Positions 1 through 9,066 of a stretch of 48,059 bases of DNA are shown here, piece after piece. The number at the start of each line of letters is the position of its first letter. The first letter of the stretch is position 1. The notes below the pieces were generated by a model. It did not search any database and was not told the DNA's origin. It was given only the letters and a program-made list of their open reading frames with translations. The stretch is from Tissierellia bacterium (lineage in GTDB: Bacteria > Bacillota > Clostridia > Tissierellales > Peptoniphilaceae): contig JAAYFJ010000032.1 in assembly GCA_012728295.1 (NCBI GenBank), forward strand, positions 1 through 48,059, written 5' to 3'. A program made the position numbers and the translations under genes.

Positions 1-879
1 CCATTTGCAATAGCTGATGCCACTACGTTGACTGAAGCAGGGTATGTTGGTGAAGATGTAGAGAATATTGTTTTAAAGTTAATTCAAGCTGCTGATTATG
101 ATATCGAAAGAGCAGAAAAAGGAATTATCTATATCGATGAAATCGATAAGATTGCCAGAAAATCTGAAAACGTTTCAATTACACGAGATGTGAGCGGAGA
201 AGGTGTTCAGCAAGCTTTACTAAAAATAATAGAAGGGACTATTGCCAATGTTCCACCTCAAGGTGGAAGAAAACACCCACAACAAGAGTTTATTCAAGTG
301 AATACTAAGGATATTCTATTTATTGTTGGTGGTGCATTTGATGGTCTAGATACTATTATTGAAAACCGAGTTGGACAAAAATCAATTGGTTTTGGAGCGG
401 ACTTGCAGGATCCGTCAGAGCGTTCCACAGCGGATTTGTTGTGCAAATGGCAACCTGAAGACTTGCTAAAATTTGGCTTAATTCCAGAGTTTATTGGCAG
501 GTTACCTGTGGTGGTAACATTGGATGAACTCGATGAAGAAGCTTTAGTAAAAATTTTGACAGCTCCAAAAAATGCTTTGGTAAAGCAATATGTAGAATTA
601 CTATCCCTTGACGGAGTTGAATTGGAATTTGAAGAAGATGCTCTGTTGGCTTTAAGTAGAAAAGCTATTAAGAGAAAAACTGGAGCGAGGGGTTTAAGGG
701 GTATAATTGAAGAAACGATGCTGGAGGTAATGTTTGAGGTGCCTTCAAGAGAAGATATTAAGAAAGTAATCATAACTAAAGCTGCTGTTGAAAACAATCA
801 AGTTCCAACAATGGTGTTAAAAGAAAAAAAGCAAAAATCAACAAGTAAAAAAGTTATAGATGCAGAGTCGGCATCATAA
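1..879 (+). CDS. clpX: ClpX, ATP-dependent unfoldase of ClpXP (5' end outside window)
   Basis: This is the C-terminal part of ClpX, the hexameric AAA+ unfoldase that recognises, unfolds and feeds proteins to ClpP. The open frame continues upstream of base 1, so the zinc-binding domain and Walker A are not visible. Seen here are the Walker B motif [11 protein letters not shown], the ClpP-docking loop IGFGA and the sensor-2 arginine segment GARGLRG, followed by a basic Ser/Lys-rich tail. The match to ClpX over the visible 292 residues is unambiguous. Lon follows 54 bases downstream, a common clpX-lon arrangement in Firmicutes. The interval holds a strong hairpin. Confidence 0.97.
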   Translation, partial: PFAIADATTLTEAGYVGEDVENIVLKLIQAADYDIERAEKGIIYIDEIDKIARKSENVSITRDVSGEGVQQALLKIIEGTIANVPPQGGRKHPQQEFIQVNTKDILFIVGGAFDGLDTIIENRVGQKSIGFGADLQDPSERSTADLLCKWQPEDLLKFGLIPEFIGRLPVVVTLDELDEEALVKILTAPKNALVKQYVELLSLDGVELEFEEDALLALSRKAIKRKTGARGLRGIIEETMLEVMFEVPSREDIKKVIITKAAVENNQVPTMVLKEKKQKSTSKKVIDAESAS

Positions 880-885
880 TATATG

Positions 886-915
886 TGGAGCACCCGGCAA
901 CTGCCGGGTGCTCCA
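886..915 (+). promoter_or_regulatory. GC-rich hairpin between clpX and lon
   Basis: A perfect 13-bp stem (arm TGGAGCACCCGGC, its complement at 903-915) closes on the tetraloop AACT. It begins 6 bases after the clpX stop and ends just before the lon ribosome binding site GAGGGGAGG. There is no T-run after it, so it is not a standard intrinsic terminator. It could stabilise the clpX 3' end, set the clpX:lon ratio or affect lon initiation. That role is inference; the stem itself is plain in the sequence. Confidence 0.7.
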
Positions 916-933
916 TGTAAGAGGGGAGGCGCT

Positions 934-3243
934 ATGAGTCAAACATCGATATTTCCAGTTATCCCATTGAGAAATCTAACTGTATTTCCGCAGATGGTTA
1001 CCCATTTTGACGTAGGCAGACCTAAGTCAATTAAGGCATTAGAAATGGCAGAAATGTCTGGCGAACCTATTTTGCTAGTGACTCAAAGAGATGGCAGGAC
1101 AGAAGAACCCACGGCTGACGAATTCTTTCACTTAGGCACACTATCAAAAGTTAGACAAATGTTGAAATTACCCGGTGGAAATGTGCGAGTTTTGGTGGAA
1201 GGTTTCAGCCGCGCTAAAATAATAAGATTAACTGACCGTTTAGACTTTATTGAAGCTGAAGTGGAAGTAATCGAAGAGCAGATTTTCAGCAAATTAGACA
1301 AAGAAATGTCAGCAAGTATTAGATTAATTCTTGAAGAATTAGAAAAGTATTCTAACCTTAATGAAAGATTGATTCCTGGCATAGTGGATAGTTTACAAGA
1401 ACTAGACAACCCAGGAGAACTGGTTGATTTAGCTGCAAGCTATTTACCGTTAAAACAAGAAGACAATCAGCGTTTATTGGAAACGGTTGATGTGAAAGAG
1501 CGTTTGCTTTTACTGCATTCAATTCTTAGATTAGAAATCGAATATTTAGAATTAGGTAATAAAATAAACCAAAGAGTTCAAAAACAAATTAATAAAGGTC
1601 AAAAAGAGTATTTTTTAAAAGAGCAGTTGCGAGCTATTCACAAAGAACTAGGCGATAGCGACGATGAAGAGGTTGGACTCGAGTATATTGATAAAATTAA
1701 AGCTAAAGATATGCCAGAAGAAATAAGAGAAAAAGCACTAGAGGAAGCTGAGAGGCTTAGAAAACTAAGCATGCACTCTCCAGAACATGGTGTCTTAAGG
1801 ACTTATTTGGATTGGATTATTAGCTTACCTTGGGTTGTTGAAAAACAAGAATCTATTGATTTAGAACGATCAAAAATGGTTCTAGATGAGGATCATTATG
1901 GACTAAGCGACGTTAAAGAAAGGATACTAGAATTCTTAGCTGTTAGAAAACTTAAGGATTCATCTAAAGGGCCTATTATTTGTTTAGTTGGACCTCCGGG
2001 AGTAGGCAAGACATCTATAGCTAAATCCATTGCAAGAGCTCTAGATAGGGAATACGTACGTATGAGCCTAGGTGGAGTAAGAGATGAAGCTGAAATAAGA
2101 GGTCATAGAAGGACATATATAGGTGCTTTGCCAGGAAGGATAATTAGCTCAATAAAAAAAGCGGATGCCATGGATCCGTTATTCCTATTTGATGAGGTGG
2201 ATAAAATAGGTAGTGACTTTAGAGGAGATCCTGCTAGTGCTTTATTAGAAGTGTTAGATCCTGAGCAAAACAGCACTTTTACTGATTACTATCTTGATTT
2301 ACCCTATGATTTGTCCCATGTGTTTTTTATTACTACTGCAAATACAACCCAAACTATCCCAAGGCCGCTATTAGATAGAATGGAGATAATTGAGATAAGT
2401 GGTTATACTGAAGAAGAAAAGTATGAAATTGCCATTAGGCATCTTTTGCCTAAACAGCTAGAGGAGAATGGCATTAAAAAATCACAATTCTCGATTACGT
2501 CCAAAGCATTGAAAAATGTAATTAGCCATTATACTAGAGAAGCTGGTGTTAGGGGATTAGAGAAAGTCATAGCTTCCTTATGCAGAAAAGCTGCTATTGA
2601 GCTAGTTGAAGAAAGAAATAAAACATTTAGGGTAAGCGAGAGAAATCTTGAAAAAATTCTTGGACCTTACAAATATACTTTTGATTTAGTAGGAGTAAAA
2701 GACGAGGTTGGCATAGTAACAGGATTAGCATGGACTCCTGTTGGTGGTCAAACGCTAAATGTGGAAGTAGGAATAGTTCCGGGCACTGGAAAACTTGCTC
2801 TAACTGGACAGCTAGGGGATGTTATGAAGGAGTCGGCAATGGCTGCTATTAGTTATGTGAAATCAAAAGCTGAGTATTATGGAATAGAAGTGGAGTTTTC
2901 AGAAAGAGATGTCCATATTCATGTTCCGGAAGGTGCAATTCCTAAAGATGGTCCGTCAGCTGGGGTAACTATTACAACTGCGATAATATCAGCTTTGACA
3001 AATACTCCTGTAAAACGGGATTTGGCGATGACCGGTGAGATTACTTTAAGGGGAAAAGTGTTGCCTATCGGCGGTTTAAAAGAAAAACTATTGGCCGCTT
3101 TACGTATGGGAATATCCCGTGTAATAATTCCGAAAGGTAATAATAATGATCTGATGGAAGTTCCTGATTATGTTAAAGAACAACTTACGATAACTACAGT
3201 AGAGGAGGTAGACGAAGTTATTAAGCTAGCTTTGTCTAAGTAA
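934..3243 (+). CDS. lon: Lon protease (LonA type)
   Basis: ATP-dependent cytosolic serine protease that degrades damaged and selected regulatory proteins. The ATG at 934 is chosen because GAGGGGAGG lies 4-13 bases upstream; the longer open frame from 883 would be translated out of the hairpin and adds 17 residues unlike Lon. The 769-residue product has the N-terminal substrate domain (about 1-200), a coiled-coil region, Walker A GPPGVGKT at 353-360, Walker B FLFDEVDK at 417-424, and the protease domain with catalytic Ser675 in PKDGPSAG and Lys718 in GGLKEKL, the spacing usual for the Ser-Lys dyad. Length is normal for LonA. engB starts one base after the stop codon. Confidence 0.98.
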   Translation: MSQTSIFPVIPLRNLTVFPQMVTHFDVGRPKSIKALEMAEMSGEPILLVTQRDGRTEEPTADEFFHLGTLSKVRQMLKLPGGNVRVLVEGFSRAKIIRLTDRLDFIEAEVEVIEEQIFSKLDKEMSASIRLILEELEKYSNLNERLIPGIVDSLQELDNPGELVDLAASYLPLKQEDNQRLLETVDVKERLLLLHSILRLEIEYLELGNKINQRVQKQINKGQKEYFLKEQLRAIHKELGDSDDEEVGLEYIDKIKAKDMPEEIREKALEEAERLRKLSMHSPEHGVLRTYLDWIISLPWVVEKQESIDLERSKMVLDEDHYGLSDVKERILEFLAVRKLKDSSKGPIICLVGPPGVGKTSIAKSIARALDREYVRMSLGGVRDEAEIRGHRRTYIGALPGRIISSIKKADAMDPLFLFDEVDKIGSDFRGDPASALLEVLDPEQNSTFTDYYLDLPYDLSHVFFITTANTTQTIPRPLLDRMEIIEISGYTEEEKYEIAIRHLLPKQLEENGIKKSQFSITSKALKNVISHYTREAGVRGLEKVIASLCRKAAIELVEERNKTFRVSERNLEKILGPYKYTFDLVGVKDEVGIVTGLAWTPVGGQTLNVEVGIVPGTGKLALTGQLGDVMKESAMAAISYVKSKAEYYGIEVEFSERDVHIHVPEGAIPKDGPSAGVTITTAIISALTNTPVKRDLAMTGEITLRGKVLPIGGLKEKLLAALRMGISRVIIPKGNNNDLMEVPDYVKEQLTITTVEEVDEVIKLALSK

Positions 3244-3244
3244 A

Positions 3245-3829
3245 ATGATAATTAGAATCCCAATATTGGAAAAAATCGCAAGTTTACCTGAGCAATATCC
3301 AGAAGATGATTTACCAGAAATTGCTTTTGCAGGTCGATCAAACGTTGGAAAATCTTCTCTGATAAACAGATTGATGGAGAGGAAAGCGTTAGCTAGGACA
3401 TCATCTAAACCTGGGAAAACGAGAACAATTAACTTTTATAGAGTAAATGATGATTGTAGACTTGTGGATTTACCAGGATATGGTTTTGCTCATGTTTCTA
3501 TGACAGAACGGAATGCGTGGGCAAAGATGATTGAAGCGTATTTGCACACTAGAAAAAGCTTAAGACAGGTAGTTTTACTAGTGGATATTAGACATGAGCC
3601 TACAAAGCTAGATTGTCAAATGTATGATTGGATATTGCATGCTGGATATAGTGGCGTTGTAGTAGCTACAAAGGCAGATAAAATATCTAAAGGGCAAATC
3701 CAAAAACACATTAAAGTTATTAAAGATACCTTGAATTTAAAAGAAACAGGTGGATTGGTAATACCTTTTAGCTCCACAAACTCTGAAAATGGAAAAGAAA
3801 TTTGGAAGGCTTTAGAGCAGTATTTATAA
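3245..3829 (+). CDS. engB: EngB/YsxC ribosome-assembly GTPase
   Basis: Essential TRAFAC-class GTPase that helps assemble the 50S subunit. The 194-residue protein shows G1 GRSNVGKS near 30-37, a G2 threonine in PGKTRTINF, G3 DLPG at 75-78 and G4 TKAD at 142-145, the usual YsxC/YihA pattern and length. It starts one base after the lon stop with no good Shine-Dalgarno of its own, so translation is probably coupled to lon. The lon-engB pairing is widespread in Firmicutes. A terminator follows within 8 bases. Confidence 0.97.
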   Translation: MIIRIPILEKIASLPEQYPEDDLPEIAFAGRSNVGKSSLINRLMERKALARTSSKPGKTRTINFYRVNDDCRLVDLPGYGFAHVSMTERNAWAKMIEAYLHTRKSLRQVVLLVDIRHEPTKLDCQMYDWILHAGYSGVVVATKADKISKGQIQKHIKVIKDTLNLKETGGLVIPFSSTNSENGKEIWKALEQYL

Positions 3830-3836
3830 AAATGTA

Positions 3837-3863
3837 ACGCCCATTGCTAGCAATGGGCGTTTT
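3837..3863. terminator. Bidirectional intrinsic terminator between engB and rubredoxin
   Basis: A perfect 10-bp stem, ACGCCCATTG pairing with CAATGGGCGT across the loop CTAG, is followed by TTT on the plus strand. On the minus strand the stem is followed by TACATTTTT. It sits between convergent genes and probably stops transcription from both sides. Confidence 0.85.
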
Positions 3864-3900
3864 CATGTGTTGTTATATTTTTGGTGTTGCAAAAGATATT

Positions 3901-4059
3901 CTATACTGCTTCAAAATCTTCTTTACCTGCTCCACAAAGTGGACATTCCCAATCTGCCGGCAAGTCATCAAATGATGTTCCTGGAGCAATTCCTGCATCA
4001 GGATCACCTAGTTCAGGGTCATAGATGTAACCGCATAGTGTGCATTCATACTTTGTCAT
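3901..4059 (-). CDS. Rubredoxin
   Basis: Small cytosolic one-electron carrier with a single iron bound by four cysteines. The start [10 protein letters not shown] (complement of 4057-4059) is preceded by AAGGAGA, so I prefer it to the upstream in-frame start at 4107. The 52-residue protein has the two rubredoxin knuckles CTLCG (Cys6, Cys9) and CPLCG (Cys39, Cys42), and the loop aromatic and Pro residues of the family. It stands alone, the only minus-strand gene in the window. In anaerobes such proteins serve oxygen and superoxide detoxification (rubrerythrin, desulfoferrodoxin, flavodiiron protein); none of these partners is visible nearby, so its partner is unknown. Confidence 0.96.
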   Translation of the reverse strand: MTKYECTLCGYIYDPELGDPDAGIAPGTSFDDLPADWECPLCGAGKEDFEAV

Positions 4060-4208
4060 AAAAATCTCCTTTCTTAATACAAAATCTTTCAATACAATAT
4101 TACCCATATTATTTTACAACAAACAAAGAATTGTTTAAATTAAAATTCTTATGTTTACTGTTGTGATATTTGCGAATAAAAGGGGTATTAAATGACTAAT
4201 GATAGGAG

Positions 4209-4616
4209 GTGATTGCCATCGAATATGCGTTTAAGGGAATGGTTTGCAGTGAGCTTAATTTTATTCAAGAATTTATTGATGAAATAATAAGTGAATTAAA
4301 AGAAATCATTTCAGATGAAGATATTATCTTTGATACCAGGTTAATAATGAGTGAATTGATTTTTAATGGTGCGATACATGGAAACAAAATGCGACTATCA
4401 AAATCAGTTCGATTAAATGTCAGCATAAAAGGGTCGAAGATGATTATTAATGTGGAGGACGAAGGTAGGGGTTGCTGTTATAATCCGGATGATGGCATAG
4501 TCTCTGATAATTGCGAAACCGGTAGAGGACTTATTCTAGTCGCTGGATTGTCCGACGAACTATTAATCCATAAAAACAGTGTAACTGTTATAAAAAACAT
4601 TGATTCTAGCCCATGA
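4209..4616 (+). CDS. GHKL-type anti-sigma/serine kinase-like ATPase, orphan
   Basis: Predicted soluble HATPase_c protein of the RsbW/SpoIIAB class, which bind ATP and hold or phosphorylate sigma or anti-anti-sigma partners. Visible are the N box MSELIFNGAIHGN (48-59; Glu49, Asn53, His57), the G1 box DEGRG at 84-88 and the glycine-rich GRGL at 105-108. No anti-anti-sigma or sigma gene adjoins, so the partner is unknown. The start is odd: AGGAGG at 4204-4209 overlaps the only upstream GTG (4209), while the best-spaced in-frame codons are ATT at 4212 or ATC at 4218. The 6-codon frame at 4192-4212 ends over the same site. The true N-terminus may be residue 4 as numbered here. The next in-frame ATG, 4239, would remove the first beta strand. 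Confidence 0.78.
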   Translation: MIAIEYAFKGMVCSELNFIQEFIDEIISELKEIISDEDIIFDTRLIMSELIFNGAIHGNKMRLSKSVRLNVSIKGSKMIINVEDEGRGCCYNPDDGIVSDNCETGRGLILVAGLSDELLIHKNSVTVIKNIDSSP

Positions 4617-4636
4617 TATTGTTTTATGGGCTTTTT
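4608..4636 (+). terminator. Intrinsic terminator after the GHKL gene
   Basis: AGCCCAT pairs with ATGGGCT across an 11-base loop, followed by TTTTT. The 5' arm overlaps the last codons and stop of the upstream gene (TGA at 4614-4616). Confidence 0.75.
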
Positions 4637-4642
4637 CATCGC

Positions 4643-4671
4643 TTTTCAAAGGTTTATCAATATGGTATGAT
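4643..4671 (+). promoter_or_regulatory. Predicted promoter of typA
   Basis: An extended -10, TGG then TATGAT (4666-4671), has a weak -35 TTTTCA 17 bases upstream. It lies between the terminator at 4608-4636 and the typA start, where a promoter is expected. Confidence 0.5.
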
Positions 4672-4720
4672 AGCTTAGTAATTTTTACAGAAAACAAGTT
4701 GTTAATAGAAAGAAGGACTT

Positions 4721-6535
4721 ATGACAAATTCACGATTACCAGTTCGAAACGTAGCAATAATAGCTCACGTAGACCATGGAAAGACAACGCTTGTCGATGG
4801 TTTGCTAAAGCAATCAGGTGTTTTTAGGCAAAATCAAGAGATTCACAGGGTCATGGATTCAAATGATATTGAAAAAGAACGAGGAATTACAATTCTAGCT
4901 AAAAATACAGCGGTAATATATAAAGATACAAAAATTAACATTATAGATACACCAGGACACGCTGATTTCGGCGGTGAGGTCGAGAGAATATTAAAAATGG
5001 TTGATGGTGTAGTGCTATTAGTAGATGCCTTTGAAGGACCAATGCCTCAAACAAAATTTGTGCTAAGAAGGGCCTTTGACTTGAATCTACCAGTAGTTAC
5101 CTGTATAAATAAAATTGATAGACCAGAAGCTAGACCTGAAGAAGTAGTTTCTGAACTGTTAGATCTATTTATCGATTTGGGAGCAGATGAATCTGTTTTA
5201 GAAGCTCCGATTATATATACTTCAGCCAAACAAGGGTGGGCGATTAAAAGCTTAGATGATGAACAAAACAATATGGAACCGTTGTTTAATGCTATTTTGG
5301 ACAATATTCCTGCTCCAATTGGGGATGAGGACAAACCTCTTCAATTATTAATATCTGCAATTGATTACAATGATTATGTTGGACGTATTGCAATAGGAAG
5401 GATAGAGCAGGGGATAATCAATCAAAGAGATAAGGTTGTTTTAGTGAATGCTCATGATGGAACTGAGCAAAAGATTGTTACAGTAGCAAATTTATTTACT
5501 TTTAGTGGCTTGGAAAGAATACCAGTTGAAAGAGGATTTGCTGGTGACATTGTTGCAGTAACAGGTATTGAAAATATTACCATTGGAGATACGTTGACCT
5601 CGGTAGATAATCCAATTCCTTTAGATTTCGTGAAGATATCTGAGCCGACCATTGCAGTCACTTTTAGTGTAAACGATAGCCCATTAGCTGGACGAGTGGG
5701 TAAGTTTGTCACTTCAAGACAATTGAGGTCTAGATTATATAAAGAATGCCAAACCGATGTAAGCTTGAGAGTTGAAGACACAGGTAGTACTGAGAGTTTT
5801 CTTGTATCAGGTAGGGGAGAGCTGCACTTGTCAGTTCTTATTGAAAATATGAGACGTGAAGGATATGAGTTTCAAATATCTAAACCAGTGGTACTATTTA
5901 AAAATGATAATGGAAAGAAACTGGAACCCATGGAGAGAGCTTACGTAGACGTAAATCAAGAGTTTTTAGGAGCTGTAATAGAAAAACTCGGAAATCGTAA
6001 AGGTGAGCTTGTTGAAGTAGGTACATCTAGAGGGTATACGAGAGCAGAGTTTATAATTCCTGCCAGGGGTCTTATTGGTTATCGTCAAGAGTTTCTTACT
6101 GATACAAAAGGTACTGGTATATTAAACACTGCATTTGACGGTTACAGCGTTTATAAAGGTGATATACCGACTAGGAAAACAGGATCTATCATAGCTTGTG
6201 ACAGCGGGGTTTCCACAGCTTATGGATTGTATAATGCTCAGGAAAGAGGAGAATTATTTATTGAACCTGGGTTGGAGATATATGAGGGCATGGTAGTTGG
6301 AGAAAACCCTAAAGGATTAGACCTAGAGGTAAGTGTAACTAGGAAGAAACAGCAATCTAACGTAAGGTCTTCAGGATCAGATGACGCTTTAAGATTGTCT
6401 CCACCTAAGGTGTTTAGTCTAGAACAAGCATTGGAATTTATTGAAGAAGATGAACTAATAGAAGTAACTCCTGAAAGTTTTCGAATTAGAAAGAAAATAT
6501 TGGACCAAAACAAGAGATATAAGTCTAAAAAATAG
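4721..6535 (+). CDS. typA: TypA/BipA ribosome-associated GTPase
   Basis: Translational GTPase of the EF-G/LepA family that acts in ribosome assembly and stress or cold adaptation. The 604-residue length is typical. Motifs seen: G1 AHVDHGKTT at 15-23, switch I ERGITI at 53-58, G3 DTPGH at 76-80, G4 NKID at 130-133, and the domain V sequence [18 protein letters not shown] that marks TypA. The ATG at 4721 follows AAGGA at suitable spacing. It heads a likely typA-cls-aminotransferase transcription unit that ends at the terminator at 8877. Confidence 0.98.
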   Translation: MTNSRLPVRNVAIIAHVDHGKTTLVDGLLKQSGVFRQNQEIHRVMDSNDIEKERGITILAKNTAVIYKDTKINIIDTPGHADFGGEVERILKMVDGVVLLVDAFEGPMPQTKFVLRRAFDLNLPVVTCINKIDRPEARPEEVVSELLDLFIDLGADESVLEAPIIYTSAKQGWAIKSLDDEQNNMEPLFNAILDNIPAPIGDEDKPLQLLISAIDYNDYVGRIAIGRIEQGIINQRDKVVLVNAHDGTEQKIVTVANLFTFSGLERIPVERGFAGDIVAVTGIENITIGDTLTSVDNPIPLDFVKISEPTIAVTFSVNDSPLAGRVGKFVTSRQLRSRLYKECQTDVSLRVEDTGSTESFLVSGRGELHLSVLIENMRREGYEFQISKPVVLFKNDNGKKLEPMERAYVDVNQEFLGAVIEKLGNRKGELVEVGTSRGYTRAEFIIPARGLIGYRQEFLTDTKGTGILNTAFDGYSVYKGDIPTRKTGSIIACDSGVSTAYGLYNAQERGELFIEPGLEIYEGMVVGENPKGLDLEVSVTRKKQQSNVRSSGSDDALRLSPPKVFSLEQALEFIEEDELIEVTPESFRIRKKILDQNKRYKSKK

Positions 6536-6546
6536 GAGGTAGAATC

Positions 6547-8019
6547 ATGGGGTTTATTTCCGCCGATGCAATACTAATTGTTACTAAAGTATTGGGCAAC
6601 TTAGCATGGATTAATATATTGCTGTCGCTAGGTATTATTTTTATAGAGCGTAAAGACCCCAGATCTACTTTGATGTGGGTTATGGTTTTAAACTTTTTGC
6701 CTGGCATTGGCTTTTTAGCATATCTATATCTTGGAAAGAATGTTAGAAAAAGCAGGTTGTTTGTGAAAAAAGGGAATATGGAAATTATTCCTAAAAGTAG
6801 TTTGGAAACTCAACTGAAACATATGAACAGCAATTCAATGACTTATCATCATGATTGGATAAATACGCATGATGGAATGATAAAGATGAACTTGCTAAGT
6901 GCTAAATCATTGTACTCAGATAACAATGATATAGACTTATTCTTTGATGGACAAGATTTGTTTGAACGCTTGGTTATGGACCTGGAAGCTGCTAAAGAAT
7001 CAATTGACATACAATATTATATTTTTAAAAGTGATGCTGTAGGTAATGCAATTTTGGAAGTAATCGAAAAGAAAGCAATAGAAGGAGTTAAAGTTCGTAT
7101 CCTACTAGATGGTATGGGCGGTAGAAATTTCTCAATAGCGTGGAGAGGAAGGCTAGAAAGAGTGGGAGCTCATGTTGTGATTTTCTTTCCTCCAGCTTTA
7201 CCTTGGGTTAATGTGCGTATTAACTATAGGAACCACCGTAAGATAGTAGTAATTGATGGAGAAGTAGGATATATAGGTGGATTTAATGTTGGAAATGAAT
7301 ATTTATCATTAGCCAAAAGATTTGGATATTGGAGAGACACACACATAAGAGTTGTTGGAGATGCGGTTAATGACTTATGGAGAAGATTTTATAATGATTT
7401 GGCTTTTGCTGAAAACTATAGAGAGAACATTGACATCCCTGATTTTGACAAACCTAAACCAAATGTTCCAGGTGTAGGTTTAAATATTGTGTCCAGTGGA
7501 CCTGATTCGCTATGGCCCAGTATTAGAAATGCATATTCTGAGATGATTCATGTTGCTAAAAAAAGGCTCTATATTCAAACTCCGTATTTTATACCAGATG
7601 AGGGAATTATGAATGCGTTAAAAATTGCATCACTATCGGGGTGTGATGTTAGGATTATGATTCCCAATAAGCCGGATCACCCATTTGTTTATTGGGCAAC
7701 ACTTTCTCATGCGGGCGAATTGCTTCAAACTGGGGTAAAAATATATACTTACGAAAGAGGTTTTTTGCATACAAAAACAATGATAGCTGATGATGTGGTT
7801 ACTAGCATCGGAACAGCGAATATGGATATTCGGTCTTTTTACTTAAATTTTGAAGTCAATGCCTTTATTTATGACAAGACTATTAATGAAAAATTAACGG
7901 ATCAATTTTATGAGGATTTAAAATATTGCAAGGAAATGACTTTAGAAGAATATACAAATCGTTCTAAATGGGTTATCATTAAAGAGTCGGTATCCAGACT
8001 ATTTTCGCCCATATTATAA
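6547..8019 (+). CDS. cls: Cardiolipin synthase (PLD family)
   Basis: Membrane enzyme joining two phosphatidylglycerol molecules into cardiolipin and glycerol. The 490-residue protein opens with two hydrophobic segments (about 15-33 and 42-62, a PLD-nuclease N-terminal domain) and carries two HKD motifs: His230-Lys232-Asp237 in NHRKIVVID and His408-Lys410-Asp415 in HTKTMIADD, each followed by the expected GG/GT-N pattern. An AGGAGG at 6535-6540 precedes the ATG. It lies 11 bases after typA and 9 bases before the aminotransferase, suggesting one transcript. The family is certain; cardiolipin synthesis is the usual function for this architecture. Confidence 0.95.
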   Translation: MGFISADAILIVTKVLGNLAWINILLSLGIIFIERKDPRSTLMWVMVLNFLPGIGFLAYLYLGKNVRKSRLFVKKGNMEIIPKSSLETQLKHMNSNSMTYHHDWINTHDGMIKMNLLSAKSLYSDNNDIDLFFDGQDLFERLVMDLEAAKESIDIQYYIFKSDAVGNAILEVIEKKAIEGVKVRILLDGMGGRNFSIAWRGRLERVGAHVVIFFPPALPWVNVRINYRNHRKIVVIDGEVGYIGGFNVGNEYLSLAKRFGYWRDTHIRVVGDAVNDLWRRFYNDLAFAENYRENIDIPDFDKPKPNVPGVGLNIVSSGPDSLWPSIRNAYSEMIHVAKKRLYIQTPYFIPDEGIMNALKIASLSGCDVRIMIPNKPDHPFVYWATLSHAGELLQTGVKIYTYERGFLHTKTMIADDVVTSIGTANMDIRSFYLNFEVNAFIYDKTINEKLTDQFYEDLKYCKEMTLEEYTNRSKWVIIKESVSRLFSPIL

Positions 8020-8028
8020 GGAGTAGAC

Positions 8029-8865
8029 ATGATTAAAGAAGCTATAAATGAATATTTAATTATAGATGGAAAATCAATAAGAGTTGAGGATATTTCAAAG
8101 CTTACATCTCCTCAGCCACCTTTGATGTACGAAGTTATTCGTTTTCTTGGAGGAATTCCTCTGTTCTATGAAATGCATATAGAGCGATGGCACAAAAGTG
8201 CAAAGTTGCTAGGCATAGAAATCTCGGTTAGCAATGAAGAAATCAAACAATCCTTAAAAAATCTTTTATTAGCTAACAATATTAAGGATGGTAATATTAA
8301 GCTATTGCAATCAAATATTGATGGGGAGGATCATTGGTACATATATGAAATGCCCCATAGATATCCTACGGATTTAGAAATATCTCGTGGGGTTAATGTC
8401 GATATTTATGATTACGAACGATCAAATCCCAATGCCAAGGTGTACCATTCAGATTTTAGGAAAAATGTAGCTGAAATTCTTCACAGGCACAGTTTATATG
8501 AAGTCTTATTAATGTCTAAAACCGGGACACTTCCAGAAGGTAGCAAGAGTAACGTGTTTTATATATATGATGATAAAATTATTACCTCGCCTTCAAGCGC
8601 TGTATTGGAAGGAGTTACTCGTCAGAAGGTATTGGAAGCGGCTAAAAAGCTAGATATTCCAGTAATAGAAAGAAGTTTGAAAATTGAGGAACTTAACAAA
8701 ATTCAGGGTTGTTTCTTATCTGGAACGAGCATAGGGGTTTTACCGGTGGCTAGAATTGAAAGACATGAGTTATTGTCTTCAGAAAACAAGATTATTGATA
8801 TGCTAAAACTGGAATATAACAAAATGGTATTAAACGATTTAAAAAATTCTGAGTTAAGTTGGTAA
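8029..8865 (+). CDS. Class IV PLP-dependent aminotransferase/lyase
   Basis: Fold-type IV pyridoxal-phosphate enzyme of the family that includes branched-chain aminotransferase (IlvE), D-amino acid aminotransferase and aminodeoxychorismate lyase (PabC). The 278-residue protein has a candidate Schiff-base lysine, Lys137, in NPNAKVYHSD, the PLP-phosphate region EGSKSNVF at 170-177, the segment SAVLEGVTRQ and the C-terminal FLSGTSIGVLPV. The lysine neighbourhood is divergent, so substrate cannot be assigned. No pabA/pabB or ilv genes adjoin; the neighbour is cardiolipin synthase. It is slightly shorter than IlvE and nearer PabC/D-aminotransferase in size. Confidence 0.85.
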   Translation: MIKEAINEYLIIDGKSIRVEDISKLTSPQPPLMYEVIRFLGGIPLFYEMHIERWHKSAKLLGIEISVSNEEIKQSLKNLLLANNIKDGNIKLLQSNIDGEDHWYIYEMPHRYPTDLEISRGVNVDIYDYERSNPNAKVYHSDFRKNVAEILHRHSLYEVLLMSKTGTLPEGSKSNVFYIYDDKIITSPSSAVLEGVTRQKVLEAAKKLDIPVIERSLKIEELNKIQGCFLSGTSIGVLPVARIERHELLSSENKIIDMLKLEYNKMVLNDLKNSELSW

Positions 8866-8876
8866 GAATATCAGGC

Positions 8877-8902
8877 AAAAAAGACGCTAAGGCGTCTTTT
8901 TT
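8877..8902 (+). terminator. Intrinsic terminator after the aminotransferase
   Basis: AAAAAAGACGC pairs with GCGTCTTTTTT across the loop TAAG. It ends the typA-cls-aminotransferase unit. Confidence 0.9.
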
Positions 8903-9016
8903 ATTTGTAAATAGGTATAGATTAATAAAACCGTAACAATTCCATAAATGTTGTAAAATAAGACACTTAGTTAATTCATTAAATTTACATATAATATAAT
9001 AAATATTCTTCTTTTA

Positions 9017-9025
9017 TGGTATAAT
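9017..9025 (+). promoter_or_regulatory. Extended -10 promoter before ylxP-nth
   Basis: TGG followed by TATAAT (9020-9025) is a consensus extended -10 in the AT-rich gap after the terminator at 8877. The -35 region (about 8997-9002) is poor. The start point would be near 9032, giving a leader of about 35 bases. The rest of 8903-9016 is AT-rich without another recognisable element. Confidence 0.6.
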
Positions 9026-9066
9026 CACTATTAAGCCGTTTTAAAAAGCATATTGTGGAGGCGCAA

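Noticed and set aside
294..797. Long minus-strand open frame of 167 codons opposite clpX.
   Set aside because: It is a Ser/Ile/Leu-rich shadow of the clpX frame with no ribosome binding site or recognisable motif; the same holds for the other antisense frames opposite typA, polC, infB and rseP.
883..933. Upstream extension of lon that would start at ATG 883.
   Set aside because: The extra residues are the translated hairpin; the start at 934 has a proper ribosome binding site and the Lon N-terminus.
3867..4061. Plus-strand 64-codon open frame after engB.
   Set aside because: It lies antisense to the rubredoxin gene, which has four family cysteines and a good ribosome binding site.
4600..4827. 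75-codon plus-strand frame bridging the terminator and the typA start.
   Set aside because: It spans a terminator, a promoter and the typA N-terminus in another frame, with no start signal.
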